Shown here: piece after piece, positions 16,833-29,322 of the stretch
How positions within the stretch are numbered: position 1 is the stretch's first letter
Layout of the letters: each line of letters starts with the position of its first letter
Origin: Deltaproteobacteria bacterium
Lineage (GTDB): Bacteria > Myxococcota_A > Polyangia > Polyangiales > Polyangiaceae
Assembly (NCBI GenBank): GCA_016218915.1
Contig: JACRCQ010000007.1
Span: forward strand, 140,380-204,379
Reading direction: 5' to 3'
DNA: 64,000 nt
Position numbers and translations under genes: made by a program
The notes under the pieces: model-generated
The model's input: only the letters and a program-made list of their open reading frames with translations
Database searches by the model: none
What the model was told of the DNA's origin: nothing

Positions 16833-17599
16833 GCGACCATTTCCGCACGCTCGCTAAGCTGCTGCGCCAGGAGGTGCAAGGGCCGGTGTACGCGCGGCTC
16901 TACTGCGATGCTCGTCCGCGGCACCCGGTACTCGCCGGCTACGTCGACCTCCCCTCGCTCCTGGCCGCGCTGGCGAAGCAGTCCGACGACGACTATTCCG
17001 AGCGCGACGCGATCACCCTGGCGTTGCTCCGCGAACGTGCGGCTGCCCACGAGTCGCAATGGTCCGCGGTGCTGGCCGTGGTCTACTTGCCAATGCTGCT
17101 CCGGCTGCGTCGCCAGCTCGTGTGCGCCGAGCTCCCCAAGGACGACCTCGACCAGCTCGTGCTCGAGGCGTTCCTCGTGGCGATTGCCTCCTACCGCCCC
17201 GAGTCCTGGCGAGGTCGCACGCCGATCCGTCTGACCCATCTTACCCGCAGGCGCGTGTTCAAATCCCTGCGACGAGAGCTCACGGACCGTCGTTGGCGAG
17301 AGGGGCAGCGCGACCTGGCCCAGGCCAGCCCTGGGCAGGTTCCTGCGGGTTCCGCCTCGAGTCCGCCCGTCAGCTTCCAGGTCGAGGCCGTGCTCGCCGC
17401 TCTCGCGGATCACGTGTCGGAGGAAGGGGCGTTCCTGGTTCGGGAAACCGAGCTTGGTTCCGAGACGCTCTACTCGATTGTCTCGCGCATGAACCTCGAA
17501 AGCGACGAGGAGCGCGAGCGCCTCTACCAGCGACTGAAGCGTGTGCGCTCGAGGGCGAAGAAGCGACTCCGGGACGTGATCTCCGCGTCCCCGCCGTGA
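16829..17599 (+). CDS. ECF-like sigma factor, candidate late-gene activator
   Basis: The 256-aa protein has a sigma region-2-like segment (DDLDQLVLEAFLVAIASYRP, then HLTRRRVFKSLRRE) and a region-4-like helical end (ERERLYQRLKRVRSRAKKRL). It is not a copy of the two paralogs at 30 and 12672. The start is GTG 16829, overlapping the previous stop. The first copy of the proposed late promoter begins inside its last codons (17586) and ends 11 bases after its stop, so it is the last gene before late expression begins. A role in reading that promoter is inferred from position and fold; no target test exists. Confidence 0.6.
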   Translation: MSDHFRTLAKLLRQEVQGPVYARLYCDARPRHPVLAGYVDLPSLLAALAKQSDDDYSERDAITLALLRERAAAHESQWSAVLAVVYLPMLLRLRRQLVCAELPKDDLDQLVLEAFLVAIASYRPESWRGRTPIRLTHLTRRRVFKSLRRELTDRRWREGQRDLAQASPGQVPAGSASSPPVSFQVEAVLAALADHVSEEGAFLVRETELGSETLYSIVSRMNLESDEERERLYQRLKRVRSRAKKRLRDVISASPP

Positions 17600-17616
17600 G
17601 CCGCCGCTGCTCTGCC
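17586..17616 (+). promoter_or_regulatory. Late promoter motif P1
   Basis: CGTCCCC (17586-17592), 17 bases, CTCTGCC (17610-17616). It ends 17 bases before the resolvase ATG. It begins inside the end of the third sigma-like gene and is the leftmost of nine copies. Confidence 0.7.
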
Positions 17617-17633
17617 ACCCCGGAGGAAGTGCG

Positions 17634-17975
17634 ATGCCTGGAAGAAGCTCACGCCGCAAGGGACACGATTTTGAGCGGGAGATGGTCCACCGCTTCGCCG
17701 AAGTCTTCGGCAAGGACCGCGTGCACCGCGGGATGCAGTTCCGAGATGGCGCCGAGTGCGCAGACGTCGTCGCGCCGGCTCTCCACCTCGAGTGCAAGCG
17801 TGGCGCACGCACCAATCCACGAGCGGCTCTTGCCCAGGCGACCGAGGACTCGCTCGGCAAGGGGCTCTGGCCCGTCGCGGTGTGCAAGGACGACAAGCAG
17901 CAGGCCTTCATCGCGATGCACCTCGAAGACTTCCTCGACCTGCTGCGCGAGTGGTGGGCAGCGAGGAGTCGCTGA
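17634..17975 (+). CDS. Hjc-like Holliday-junction resolvase
   Basis: A 113-aa nuclease-fold protein. SRRKGHDFEREMVHRFAEVF gives the first acidic residue, DGAECADVVAP the second, and LECKRG the ExK motif, in the order of archaeal Hjc and phage resolvases. Residue count fits the family. GGAGG sits eight bases before ATG. It probably cuts branched DNA before packaging and overlaps the terminase small-subunit start (TGATG). It is the first gene after late motif P1, so it belongs to the packaging block. Confidence 0.75.
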   Translation: MPGRSSRRKGHDFEREMVHRFAEVFGKDRVHRGMQFRDGAECADVVAPALHLECKRGARTNPRAALAQATEDSLGKGLWPVAVCKDDKQQAFIAMHLEDFLDLLREWWAARSR

Positions 17976-19069
17976 TGTTCGGTGAGCGCGGTCGCGGCGG
18001 CAGGCCCCGCAAGGGCGAGGGGCCGCGCGTGCCCTACGAGGACCTCGATCGGATCCTCGTGTTCGGCGAGGTGGTGCCCTGCGAGGACGGCAACGGCACG
18101 ACCGTGTACTACCCGAGCTACCGCGAGCTCGCCGAGCGCTACGGAGTCTCGAATAGCGTGATTGCCGAGTACGCGAAGTCTCACAACGTGCAGCGGCGTC
18201 GCAAGGAAGCGCAGGCGCGCATCCAGGTGAAGGCCGAACAGAAGCTCGTCGAGATGCGGGCCAAGGCGATCGCCGTCTCGAAGGACGACGAGCTTCGGAT
18301 CATCGACACCTACCTGATCGGCTTCGAGACTGCGCTCGCCGAGAATCGTGTGCGTTTCGACAACGCCGCCGACTTCAACACGATGGTGCGGCTCAAGGAG
18401 TTCGTGCTCGGGAACGCCGATTCGCGGCAGGAGATCCACGCCGCACTCTCCCTCGAAACGCTGCAGGCGCGGCACCGGCAGATGATGCACACGCTCGATG
18501 CGTCGTCGGAGGAGCGCGGTGAGGTGGAGAACGCGCTACCCGAGAAAGGGGACACCGAAAAAACGCTTCCGGAGCCCCCCGCGCCCGCGATCGAGGACGC
18601 CGTCGGGGAACCGCCCGCTCGGTTTGCCGGTCGGTTCCGCGATTCCGACCAGGCCGCGACCGTGCTCGGTTCCGGGCGCCAGGCGGGCCCACGAGGCGAC
18701 GAGTCGTCGAGGGCGACCATCGTCCCGCCGGAGCCCAGGGGAGCGCACGTGGGGCCGAATTCGGCGCAGCGTTGCGCGAATCGCGGGGCCAACGGCGGGG
18801 GGGCCGGTCCCGGTGCGCCCGGCGATGAGGCCTCGCGAGGTGTGGCTCCGCGTGACTGCCTCGAGACTGTGCGAGTCTCCTCGAGCTCACCGTCATCGGG
18901 CCGTCATTTGAATCCTGCGGGAATCGCGCAGACTCGCGCCACTGCTGAGCAGACTGCCTGGGCCGAGGAAGAACACGGGCCGCCCACGGTGCCCGACTTC
19001 GGGCCCGAGGACGCGCTGGCCGACACGCTTCCGCCGCCGCCGCGCGATGCGGAGGGCGAATGCGAATAG
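17975..19069 (+). CDS. Terminase small-subunit-like DNA-binding protein
   Basis: The 364-aa protein has an HTH-like segment (SYRELAERYGVSNSVIAEYA, residues about 50-70) followed by a basic helix (NVQRRRKEAQARIQ). This is the common start of phage terminase small subunits, which select the packaging site. From about residue 185 it becomes low complexity, rich in Pro, Gly, Glu and Ser, and unusually long for the family. Position, just before the integrase and the large subunit, supports the call. ATG overlaps the resolvase stop. Confidence 0.65.
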   Translation: MFGERGRGGRPRKGEGPRVPYEDLDRILVFGEVVPCEDGNGTTVYYPSYRELAERYGVSNSVIAEYAKSHNVQRRRKEAQARIQVKAEQKLVEMRAKAIAVSKDDELRIIDTYLIGFETALAENRVRFDNAADFNTMVRLKEFVLGNADSRQEIHAALSLETLQARHRQMMHTLDASSEERGEVENALPEKGDTEKTLPEPPAPAIEDAVGEPPARFAGRFRDSDQAATVLGSGRQAGPRGDESSRATIVPPEPRGAHVGPNSAQRCANRGANGGGAGPGAPGDEASRGVAPRDCLETVRVSSSSPSSGRHLNPAGIAQTRATAEQTAWAEEEHGPPTVPDFGPEDALADTLPPPPRDAEGECE

Positions 19070-19386
19070 CCGCTTTTGCACCAAAGCGGCCATTCGAGGT
19101 CCGAGGCCCCGCAGAATGCGCGCGCATCATGCTGCCTTCGCGGCGCATTTGCGCGGCATCGAACCGCCGCTTTCCGCGGCCGGCGCCGCCTCGACGGGGC
19201 AGGATGCCGGCCCTTGCCTACAAGGTACAGCGGGGTGGGGGGTGGTCAGATTTTCGGCGCCAACGGAGCCCTGCCCTGGGTGTCTGGTGCCGATCTCGAC
19301 AGGGGCTGGTTCTGGAAACCGACCGCTGCTCGTGGCTGGTCGGTTCGGCCCGGTCGGTTGCATTGTGCAAGTGGGGCCGAAAGCGC
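19070..19386. other. Gap next to the integrase: hairpin and repeats, candidate attP region
   Basis: This 317-base stretch has no gene. It begins with a 7-bp hairpin (CCGCTTT/AAAGCGG, 19070-19089) right after the terminase stop, with no T-run. It then has AACCGACC at 19317-19324 and its complement GGTCGGTT at 19338-19345 and 19352-19359. Repeats next to the 3' end of a tyrosine integrase suit arm-binding sites of an attP. I saw no core that I could match to a tRNA end. Confidence 0.35.
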
Positions 19387-20004
19387 TCAGCAGGGGAGCT
19401 CTTGGACCGAGCGGACCAACTCCTCGTCGGTCGGGTGGGTGTAGATCCCGGTCGTCGTGATCGAGCAGTGCCGCGCGAAGCGCTGCGTGAGCCGGATGTC
19501 GCGCGTGCGCCGGTAGAGATTCGAGCACGCACTATGCCTCAGCGAATGAAAGCTGAAGTGGCGCTCGAAGCCGGCGCGCTTCTGCCAGACCGCGAACGCA
19601 TGGCGCAGCTGGCGCGTCGACAGGCGGCGATGCTTGCGACTGATGAACAGCGGATCGGCGGGCGCGATGCCCTGCCCATCCGCGCGCTTCTGCTTCAGCA
19701 GCTTTTCGAGCTTCGCGCGGAGCGTGTCCGACAAGACGATTTCTTGTGGCGCGGGGTCTTCGGTGGCGCGCTTGAAGACCCGCAGCACGACGTGGCGCCG
19801 GGCGCTGCCGTCGCCGTCGAACACGTCGCCGATGTCGAGAGCGAGGATCTCGTGCTCGCGCAGGCCAGTGCCCAAGGCGAGACCGAAGATCACGTGGTCG
19901 CGCCAGCCGGCGGCGTGCTGGCCGGTGGTGCGCAGGAGCAGCGCGACCTCGCGTTCGGTGAGAGTGCGTGGGGGGCGGGCGATGGACTCGGCGTAGTTGC
20001 TCAT
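19387..20004 (-). CDS. Tyrosine recombinase / phage integrase
   Basis: A 205-aa catalytic-domain-sized integrase. The full active set is visible: Arg in [10 protein letters not shown], HxxR in FHSLRHSAC, then His in [13 protein letters not shown] and the nucleophilic Tyr in that same segment. The usual N-terminal core-binding domain is very short or missing. I chose ATG 20004 ([11 protein letters not shown]) because 20052 has no ribosome site. It lies on the minus strand between the terminase subunits, an unusual place. It indicates lysogeny by site-specific insertion, unlike transposing Mu, though the packaging gene resembles Mu. Confidence 0.85.
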   Translation of the reverse strand: MSNYAESIARPPRTLTEREVALLLRTTGQHAAGWRDHVIFGLALGTGLREHEILALDIGDVFDGDGSARRHVVLRVFKRATEDPAPQEIVLSDTLRAKLEKLLKQKRADGQGIAPADPLFISRKHRRLSTRQLRHAFAVWQKRAGFERHFSFHSLRHSACSNLYRRTRDIRLTQRFARHCSITTTGIYTHPTDEELVRSVQELPC

Positions 20005-20051
20005 GCGTCGATACAGGCTTCTTCCGGCGGCTTCAGCAAGGGAAAGCGGCA

Positions 20052-21491
<1,440 letters not shown>

Positions 21492-21497
21492 CTGACG

Positions 21498-22067
21498 CTA
21501 CCTTATCCGCGAATGGCGCCGACTGTACTGCTCGATACGTTCGCGCACAATCTTGACCGCCTCTGCCGCATCCCCAGCGCCGAACACCCGGTCGTCTGGA
21601 ATCGTGTCGTATCGAACCCTGTCGTCGATTCGTCGGTCGGCCAGTTCTCCGCTCCATCCATCGACCCGCAGAGCAACGATCGGGCGACGGTAAATCCAGG
21701 CGAGCGCTATCTCGGTGAGCGTGCCCGCTCCCCCTCCGATCGCAACAACGGCGTCCGCCTGCGCCACCAATGAGTTGCGGAGATGGTCGAGCCCGGTCGG
21801 GACGACTACGTCTGCCCAAGCGTTCGCTCGTTCGGGATCGAATCCAGGAAGCAGGGCGATGACGGTTCCCGGCGTCCACGCGGGACACTCTCGCGCGCCT
21901 CGCGATGCGGCTTCCATGATGCCTCCGAGTCCGCCGGTAACAACGCGGAAGCCTGCCTCGCACAGCAAGGCTCCCACCTGTTGCCCGAGGGAGTAGTTTC
22001 GGGTTCCCTCGGGTGCTCCCTGGTCGCCAATGACAGCGACAGTCCTGCGCGTTCCCGATTGAATCAC
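21498..22067 (-). CDS. SLOG/LOG-family nucleotide-binding protein
   Basis: A 189-aa Rossmann-like protein of the TIGR00725 type: VTGGLGGIMEAASRGA and the glycine loop VAIGGGAGTLTEIALAW are the two diagnostic motifs. In plants and bacteria relatives hydrolyse or sense nucleotide derivatives. SLOG domains also act as ligand sensors in several bacterial conflict systems. The PGGxGTxxE active site of LOG phosphoribohydrolases is here GGGAGTLTE, so activity is uncertain. GTG start overlaps the stop of the giant protein (GTGA), showing a two-gene cargo unit on the minus strand. Confidence 0.8.
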   Translation of the reverse strand: MIQSGTRRTVAVIGDQGAPEGTRNYSLGQQVGALLCEAGFRVVTGGLGGIMEAASRGARECPAWTPGTVIALLPGFDPERANAWADVVVPTGLDHLRNSLVAQADAVVAIGGGAGTLTEIALAWIYRRPIVALRVDGWSGELADRRIDDRVRYDTIPDDRVFGAGDAAEAVKIVRERIEQYSRRHSRIR

Positions 22068-25000
22068 TGCTCACCTCCGCTGCACACTGATTGCATTGCC
22101 ATAATTCTCGCGATGATTTCTTCGCGTTCGAGACGCTCCCTGCCGACTTTCCCGGCCCCCGATGGTTCGTACAGGTACAGCGGTTCGTCGATGTAGTGCG
22201 GCGCGGAAGCCGCCTCAACAAGCGGCAGCATGAGTGCCCAGTCCCACGCAAGGTCTACGTACCGACCGTTGAGACGTAGCGATTCGTCCTGCACGCGGTC
22301 GAACAACCCCCGACGGAATGCCCGGAGATGTTGCCAGACGTTTCCTCCTCGACTCTCTCTCGGGCGCACGAAATCCGCCGGGTAGTTCTTCGACTTGTCA
22401 GTACGCAGCATCCCTCCGATGGTGAGGTCAGCCCCCCGCAGAAACTCCGCCGCAACACGGGCGAGTGCCCCTTCACCGAGCAAGGCGTCATCGAGGTCCG
22501 CGAGCACGACAATACTCCGCGGATTCCGACATACGTATCGCAGAGCCCAGACGATATTCGCGAGCGCTCCACGCCGCTCTCGCAGCGTAACCACGGTAGC
22601 ATTCGGAAAATGGTCGAACTGAAGGCGCAAGAAGTCCCGGCTCGATTGCGCTCCGCCGTCCTCAATCGCGACGATGCCCCAGTCCGGCTCAGTCTGAGAA
22701 AGAAGCGCATCGCGGAAGCGTGCAATCCGGCCGGAGGGGACGTCGCGCCCACACGCTATCACAACGACCTTCTCGTCGCGTTGGGGACCGAGCCAGTCCT
22801 GAAGACTGCCAACGAGCTCAACGCTTCCCCGTTGCTTTGGCGGGACGTACCCCGCCTCCACGCGATCGAGCGCCGCGAGCCAGAAATCACGGTCGCGCTT
22901 GCGGTCGTTGGGAGGATGAACGAAGAAGGTCTTGGAGCTGCCACCGCGCAACGACCGCAGTCCACGCTCTCGGACTTGAACGTCAAGCGAGCGGTGCCAG
23001 CCCTGGAGAAGAGAGTGCCCGCGTAGCTCATTCCTCCATGGTCGAGAGGCTAGCAATTTGCGGCGATCTAGAACGGTGCCACGAACCTCCACGCGCCACG
23101 GCCCGTCCTCCCCGTCGGCCGTCCACGCCTGGTCGCAATCATGACAGATGTTCAGAGATGCACAGATTGAAGCGGGATCTCGTTGAAGGGCGTCAACCGC
23201 TTCACCCAAGTAGTCTTGTCGGTGGTCAAGCCTCGCGACGAGCAAGTCGTCATCGACGTGCAGAATGTAGTCCCCCGTGCATGCCTCGAACCCGCAGAGG
23301 CTCGCGGCGACCGGCACTCCGCTCACCGTGTGGGTGTCGTCGGCGTCGAGGTCGAACCATCGGTTGTGGAGGGCGGCAACCTCGGCAGTCCCTTCTGGTA
23401 CCTCGACAACGCGGTCGATTGTGCCGTCGGCAACAAGCTGTGCGAGAGCAGATCTGGCCGCCCCGAGATCCGCCTCATCGTACTGCCTGACGAAGTCTGT
23501 TCTCCGTCGATCCAGTACCACCACCCGCTCGCAAAACGCCTGTGGTCCCTCCAACTGTTCTACGAGATGGCGAACCTGAACGCCGAGCGTGCGCCACTCC
23601 AACGCGCAAGTGCGTATGAGAAGCGAAACCCGCAACGGAAGCTTCACGGCCCTTGCCGTGAGCACCAAGAAGTCCGACGCTGGATCGAGGCGGGCAAGGT
23701 CCACCGTCGCGGTCTCGTCGACGGCCTCAACCACGAGTCCTGCGCGCAGCAGGTCGCGGCGCAATATGTGCAGCGGTCGGTGGACGTCTTTCCGCAGCGC
23801 GGCGTTTTCGCGGACGCTCTTGGTCCACGCGAACACGCGGTCCGGGGCACCATCGATGGGAATGCTGCGCCGTTGGAAAGGCGTGTCGCCACCGAACGTG
23901 TAGAACGGGTTGCAGACCGCCACCACAACGCGGCCACCGTCCCGTACCGCAGCGCGCAAGTCAGAAAGGACCGCTCGGTACTCTGCCTCGTCTTCAATCG
24001 TGCATAGAACCAGTGAACACACCACCGCGTCGTATCGGCCCTGGCGAAACGCTACCGACTTGTCCGTCGTGAGGGTTGTCCCCTCGCGATGTTCCCACCG
24101 TGGTGAGCTTGCCAAGTCGTAGCCCACGGCCCGAAGCCCCCGGCTGGCGAGGTCCAGCACCAGGCGGCCGTCTCCGCAGCCGAAGTCCAGTACGCTGGAT
24201 GGAGAGGCGCTGAGGATCTGGGAGCGCACCAGTTCGGCCAGCTCGCGCATCGCGTCGGGAGCCAGCACGGCGCGTTCTAACCGCTCCCATCCGGTCAATT
24301 CCGGGATGTCCTCATGCAGGGCACGTTTCATCAATCCCTCAAGATCAGTGTGGTGTGGCCATCGCCAACAAAGCCACGCTCGGCGCACCATGTGGTGCCA
24401 TTCATTCGCGTCGAGCGCCCTGAGGTCCGCACCGTAGTCCACGAGCCGGACGCGCTCCCCCGCTACGCGGAGGTTGCGAGGATGAAGGTTGCGGAACGCA
24501 ACGCCGTAGTCACGGCATTCGCGCAGCAGCCGTACGAATCCGGCCGCATGCCCACCGCTGAAGGCTTCCGTGGGCTCGTACGGATAGACGAGAATCGCGT
24601 GGTGTCCGTGCTCGATGAGTCGGTGAAGGGGGTAAAGTCCCTCAGTGTCGCTCCACCTTCCGATGAAACTTCGCAGTAAGTTATGATCGCTTTCGCTCGC
24701 TCGTGCGCGCCAGAGGTCGAGGTACTTGAAGACCTCGCGCCCGTCTGTGAACACCACCCCCTCGTATCCAGTCCCCAGCAAACGGAGCGCGCACGTCGGA
24801 TTCGCAAGGCGCTCAACCTGGGCCTGAGCAATCCGCACACGTTCCTGGCGAAGCCATTCCGGTTTCACTGTCACGGGCACTGCGACATCTTCGAGCCTCG
24901 CACGCAAAGATCGGACGTACTCGGCAATTTGAAGGGGGGCGGTATCCGCGATAGCGGCCCGAACGCGATCGAGGATGCTGCCATCGAGCGCGGCGAGCAC

Positions 25001-27364
25001 TCGGGTCGCGAACGCAGCGAGTCCCTCGCAGTGCTCGCGAACCTCCGGGACCGAATTCCACCATGCGCAGGGGTCTCCTACCATGCGTCGAACTGTGCGT
25101 GCAGCACCGCGGGCACGATGAAAAGACAGGACGAACGCAGCCGTCCGTTCCATGAGGAACTTCTGATATCGCTCGCGGGCAGCGAGCGACATCTCGTCGT
25201 TCGGGCCTTGGAAGAGGGGCCACCTTTCAGTCACGTCGCGGATGGTGGAATACAGGGCGTAGCCACGGATGTCGTCGACCAAGGTCGCAACGTCGAACTC
25301 GCCTTCCACAGCGTCAGTTCGATCATGGAACACTGCGAAGGGCGCTTCCTCGATACGTCGTCCGCGCATGTGTGCATTGAGTAGAGCCCACATCATGTCG
25401 GAGCGTCGAGTGGGTCGACCTTCTGGTGAGGGTACGATCTGCGGCACATCGACCAACGCGGCGGCATCGAACACGAGCGTGTTTCCTCCTCGGCGGATCG
25501 AGGAGCAGAGGGCGAGCTCCGCGTCACCCTCGACGAAGAGCGGGCGAAAGACCTGCTCGCCGGCGAAAGCCCTCGGGGCCTGCGTGGCAAGCTGCTTGAA
25601 CACTTCGAGAACTGGCGCATCCGGGCGCGTCGGACAGAACCAGAAGGGCAATTCCAGGTGCCAGGTATGTGGGCGCGCAAAGTCATAGTAGAAGTCCGGC
25701 GCAGCGCGTGAGTGTTCGACATTCAATGATGTGAGATCCGGCCAAATCTCGTCGGGCCCCATCGTGCGCATCGCTGCGAGGTTCGCTGCCAGGTCAACGA
25801 GCTGCGTTCGCAGCGTTGCTGCCGCTGGAAGAGGCGCGGCACCAGTGTCCACGCCGATGACAACTGCTGCTCCCGCCGATCGAAGTCGGATGATGGCGTT
25901 CACGGCATCGAGCGGTCGGCGCACGAGCTGGCCTCCCTCGTGCACGAGGGGAGTCAGGCGCTTGTCATCATCGAGGATCCACGCAATGGAGCCGGGGCGC
26001 ATCAGCCGCCTCACGTATCGCTGCGTCATGGCGCGCGCCTCGCTGATGCCAACACGTCCACCGCGCCTCGTGAACCCGGTGCCGAAGAAGCCCGAGGCCG
26101 CGTCCTGACGTTGCCGGTCGACATCCGCCAAGTAGCACCGGAGACCCTTGCCAATCATGTCGTCAATCTTCGACCGAAGGAGCTGTCCGCCGGGGCCGTT
26201 CTCGACGACCACGACGTCGAGTGCGGCAACTCTGGGATCGGATTGGAGTGCCAGAAGATCGCCGAGGAGGGGCGCGATGCGGGCGACGCCGCGCTCGTCG
26301 CCATCAGCCGTAACCCCCACAACGAGCACGACTGTTTCGTTCCCGCCATCCGGCGCTTCCGGCACGGCCCGATGCTCAGCGCGTGAAGTTGAAGGCGGCG
26401 CCGTTGGCAGCATCGAAGTTGCGGCAATCTTGAAGACTCCCTGCGCGTGCGCCGCGAACGCTTCGCGCTGGTCAGCGTCCATTCGCAAGCAGTACTTTTG
26501 CCAGAACTGGGCGAGTCCGCCGGCCTTTGCGCAACTGCCTGCCGTGGATAGACGTTGTCGATCGCCGCTGGCATCGTGATGTACCGAGGCTTGAACCAGC
26601 GGAGCGTACGCGATGCCGCTGTCGGCCAGGCGGATGACTAGATCGCGATCAGTTGTGCTGGAGAGCGACTCATCGAACATACCCGCCTCGAGGAGAGCGG
26701 CGAGCGTGACGAAGAGATTGGACCCTTGTAGGTGTGGGTTTCGGACGAGGGCAGCCGTCGCGGCGAGCGCTCCCGGAGCCGGCTGCACGCGCCCCTCCGG
26801 GTGCCCGTCGTCGTGGCGAACTATGCCCGCCGCCACCATGTCAAGGTTGTGACTCACCGCGCGGGCAAGGCAGCCCGCGATGTGATTGGGATCCCACCAG
26901 TCGTCGTCGTCAAGAATCGCGACATAGACCGCATCAGGGGGCGAGAACCGCCGCGTTGCTTCGTCGAGACCAGAGTTCCACGCACCGGAGGCTCCAGCGG
27001 AGCGCCGATTTCCCAGGAGAACAACGTCGATGTTCGCCGGGACGGCCAAGTCGTGGACCGCCCGGCGGACCTCAGTGCCAACAGTTCGCTCGTCCTCGAC
27101 CACAATCAGGACGTCGGGCACCCGTGTCTGCGCGACAACGGAAGCAACAGCTCGCCGAAGCAGAACCGGGCGCTCTCGCGTGGCTATCAGGGCGACGACG
27201 AACGGGTTCGGAACGCGGGCGGGAAGCAGCACGGCACCTCCGGATGGGGAGAGAGGTAACGCGGCCCGTGCCGCGCTGGGCGTCCCTTTCGTTTGCGGAC
27301 GGTCCCAGCTCACGCTGGCGCGCCGCGTGCCGTTCATCCTCGGCGTGCGGCGACGGTGTTCCAA
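22064..27364 (-). CDS. Giant protein: four glycosyltransferases, pseudokinase, methyltransferase
   Basis: A single 1766-aa protein joins six domains. GT-A 1 is about 53-290 with a metal motif LDDDDWW (151-157). GT-A 2 is about 345-700 with ILDDDKR. An APH/LPS-kinase-like domain spans about 860-1010, with glycine loop LGTGYEGVV and DYG 976-978. Its catalytic loop reads FRNLHPRN, so the usual catalytic Asp is Asn 959. A class I SAM methyltransferase begins near VLDFGCGDG (1058). GT-A 3 has HVDDDLL (about 1370) and GT-A 4 has LADLDDALL (about 1621). A TTG start with GGGAG fits; ATG 27337 is the alternative. It probably builds and caps a glycan, but its substrate is unknown. It is cargo between terminase and portal genes. 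Confidence 0.75.
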   Translation of the reverse strand: MEHRRRTPRMNGTRRASVSWDRPQTKGTPSAARAALPLSPSGGAVLLPARVPNPFVVALIATRERPVLLRRAVASVVAQTRVPDVLIVVEDERTVGTEVRRAVHDLAVPANIDVVLLGNRRSAGASGAWNSGLDEATRRFSPPDAVYVAILDDDDWWDPNHIAGCLARAVSHNLDMVAAGIVRHDDGHPEGRVQPAPGALAATAALVRNPHLQGSNLFVTLAALLEAGMFDESLSSTTDRDLVIRLADSGIAYAPLVQASVHHDASGDRQRLSTAGSCAKAGGLAQFWQKYCLRMDADQREAFAAHAQGVFKIAATSMLPTAPPSTSRAEHRAVPEAPDGGNETVVLVVGVTADGDERGVARIAPLLGDLLALQSDPRVAALDVVVVENGPGGQLLRSKIDDMIGKGLRCYLADVDRQRQDAASGFFGTGFTRRGGRVGISEARAMTQRYVRRLMRPGSIAWILDDDKRLTPLVHEGGQLVRRPLDAVNAIIRLRSAGAAVVIGVDTGAAPLPAAATLRTQLVDLAANLAAMRTMGPDEIWPDLTSLNVEHSRAAPDFYYDFARPHTWHLELPFWFCPTRPDAPVLEVFKQLATQAPRAFAGEQVFRPLFVEGDAELALCSSIRRGGNTLVFDAAALVDVPQIVPSPEGRPTRRSDMMWALLNAHMRGRRIEEAPFAVFHDRTDAVEGEFDVATLVDDIRGYALYSTIRDVTERWPLFQGPNDEMSLAARERYQKFLMERTAAFVLSFHRARGAARTVRRMVGDPCAWWNSVPEVREHCEGLAAFATRVLAALDGSILDRVRAAIADTAPLQIAEYVRSLRARLEDVAVPVTVKPEWLRQERVRIAQAQVERLANPTCALRLLGTGYEGVVFTDGREVFKYLDLWRARASESDHNLLRSFIGRWSDTEGLYPLHRLIEHGHHAILVYPYEPTEAFSGGHAAGFVRLLRECRDYGVAFRNLHPRNLRVAGERVRLVDYGADLRALDANEWHHMVRRAWLCWRWPHHTDLEGLMKRALHEDIPELTGWERLERAVLAPDAMRELAELVRSQILSASPSSVLDFGCGDGRLVLDLASRGLRAVGYDLASSPRWEHREGTTLTTDKSVAFRQGRYDAVVCSLVLCTIEDEAEYRAVLSDLRAAVRDGGRVVVAVCNPFYTFGGDTPFQRRSIPIDGAPDRVFAWTKSVRENAALRKDVHRPLHILRRDLLRAGLVVEAVDETATVDLARLDPASDFLVLTARAVKLPLRVSLLIRTCALEWRTLGVQVRHLVEQLEGPQAFCERVVVLDRRRTDFVRQYDEADLGAARSALAQLVADGTIDRVVEVPEGTAEVAALHNRWFDLDADDTHTVSGVPVAASLCGFEACTGDYILHVDDDLLVARLDHRQDYLGEAVDALQRDPASICASLNICHDCDQAWTADGEDGPWRVEVRGTVLDRRKLLASRPWRNELRGHSLLQGWHRSLDVQVRERGLRSLRGGSSKTFFVHPPNDRKRDRDFWLAALDRVEAGYVPPKQRGSVELVGSLQDWLGPQRDEKVVVIACGRDVPSGRIARFRDALLSQTEPDWGIVAIEDGGAQSSRDFLRLQFDHFPNATVVTLRERRGALANIVWALRYVCRNPRSIVVLADLDDALLGEGALARVAAEFLRGADLTIGGMLRTDKSKNYPADFVRPRESRGGNVWQHLRAFRRGLFDRVQDESLRLNGRYVDLAWDWALMLPLVEAASAPHYIDEPLYLYEPSGAGKVGRERLEREEIIARIMAMQSVCSGGEQ

Positions 27365-27463
27365 CCGTCAGCTCCCGAACGGGAGCACCCATGTCCTAAC
27401 GCTTGTCAGCGCCATTCTATTCGCGCCTGCCTCGGAAGCAAATCGGTCGATCGTGCTCGCATG

Positions 27464-27494
27464 TGTCCCACACAGGCCGCTCCCAGGCTCTGTT
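27464..27494 (+). promoter_or_regulatory. Late promoter motif P2
   Basis: TGTCCCA (27464-27470), 17 bases, CTCTGTT (27488-27494), ending 13 bases before the portal ATG. It restarts plus-strand transcription after the glycosyltransferase cargo. Confidence 0.65.
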
Positions 27495-27507
27495 CGAGCG
27501 GGTCGTG

Positions 27508-29311
<1,804 letters not shown>

Positions 29312-29322
<11 letters not shown>

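Noticed and set aside
18629..18636. Additional GGTCGGTT as a third integrase arm site
   Set aside because: It lies inside the terminase small-subunit coding sequence and is only 8 bases long. It is probably chance.
19070..19089. Hairpin as a rho-independent terminator
   Set aside because: It is short (7 bp) and no T-run follows. I kept it only as part of the integrase gap.
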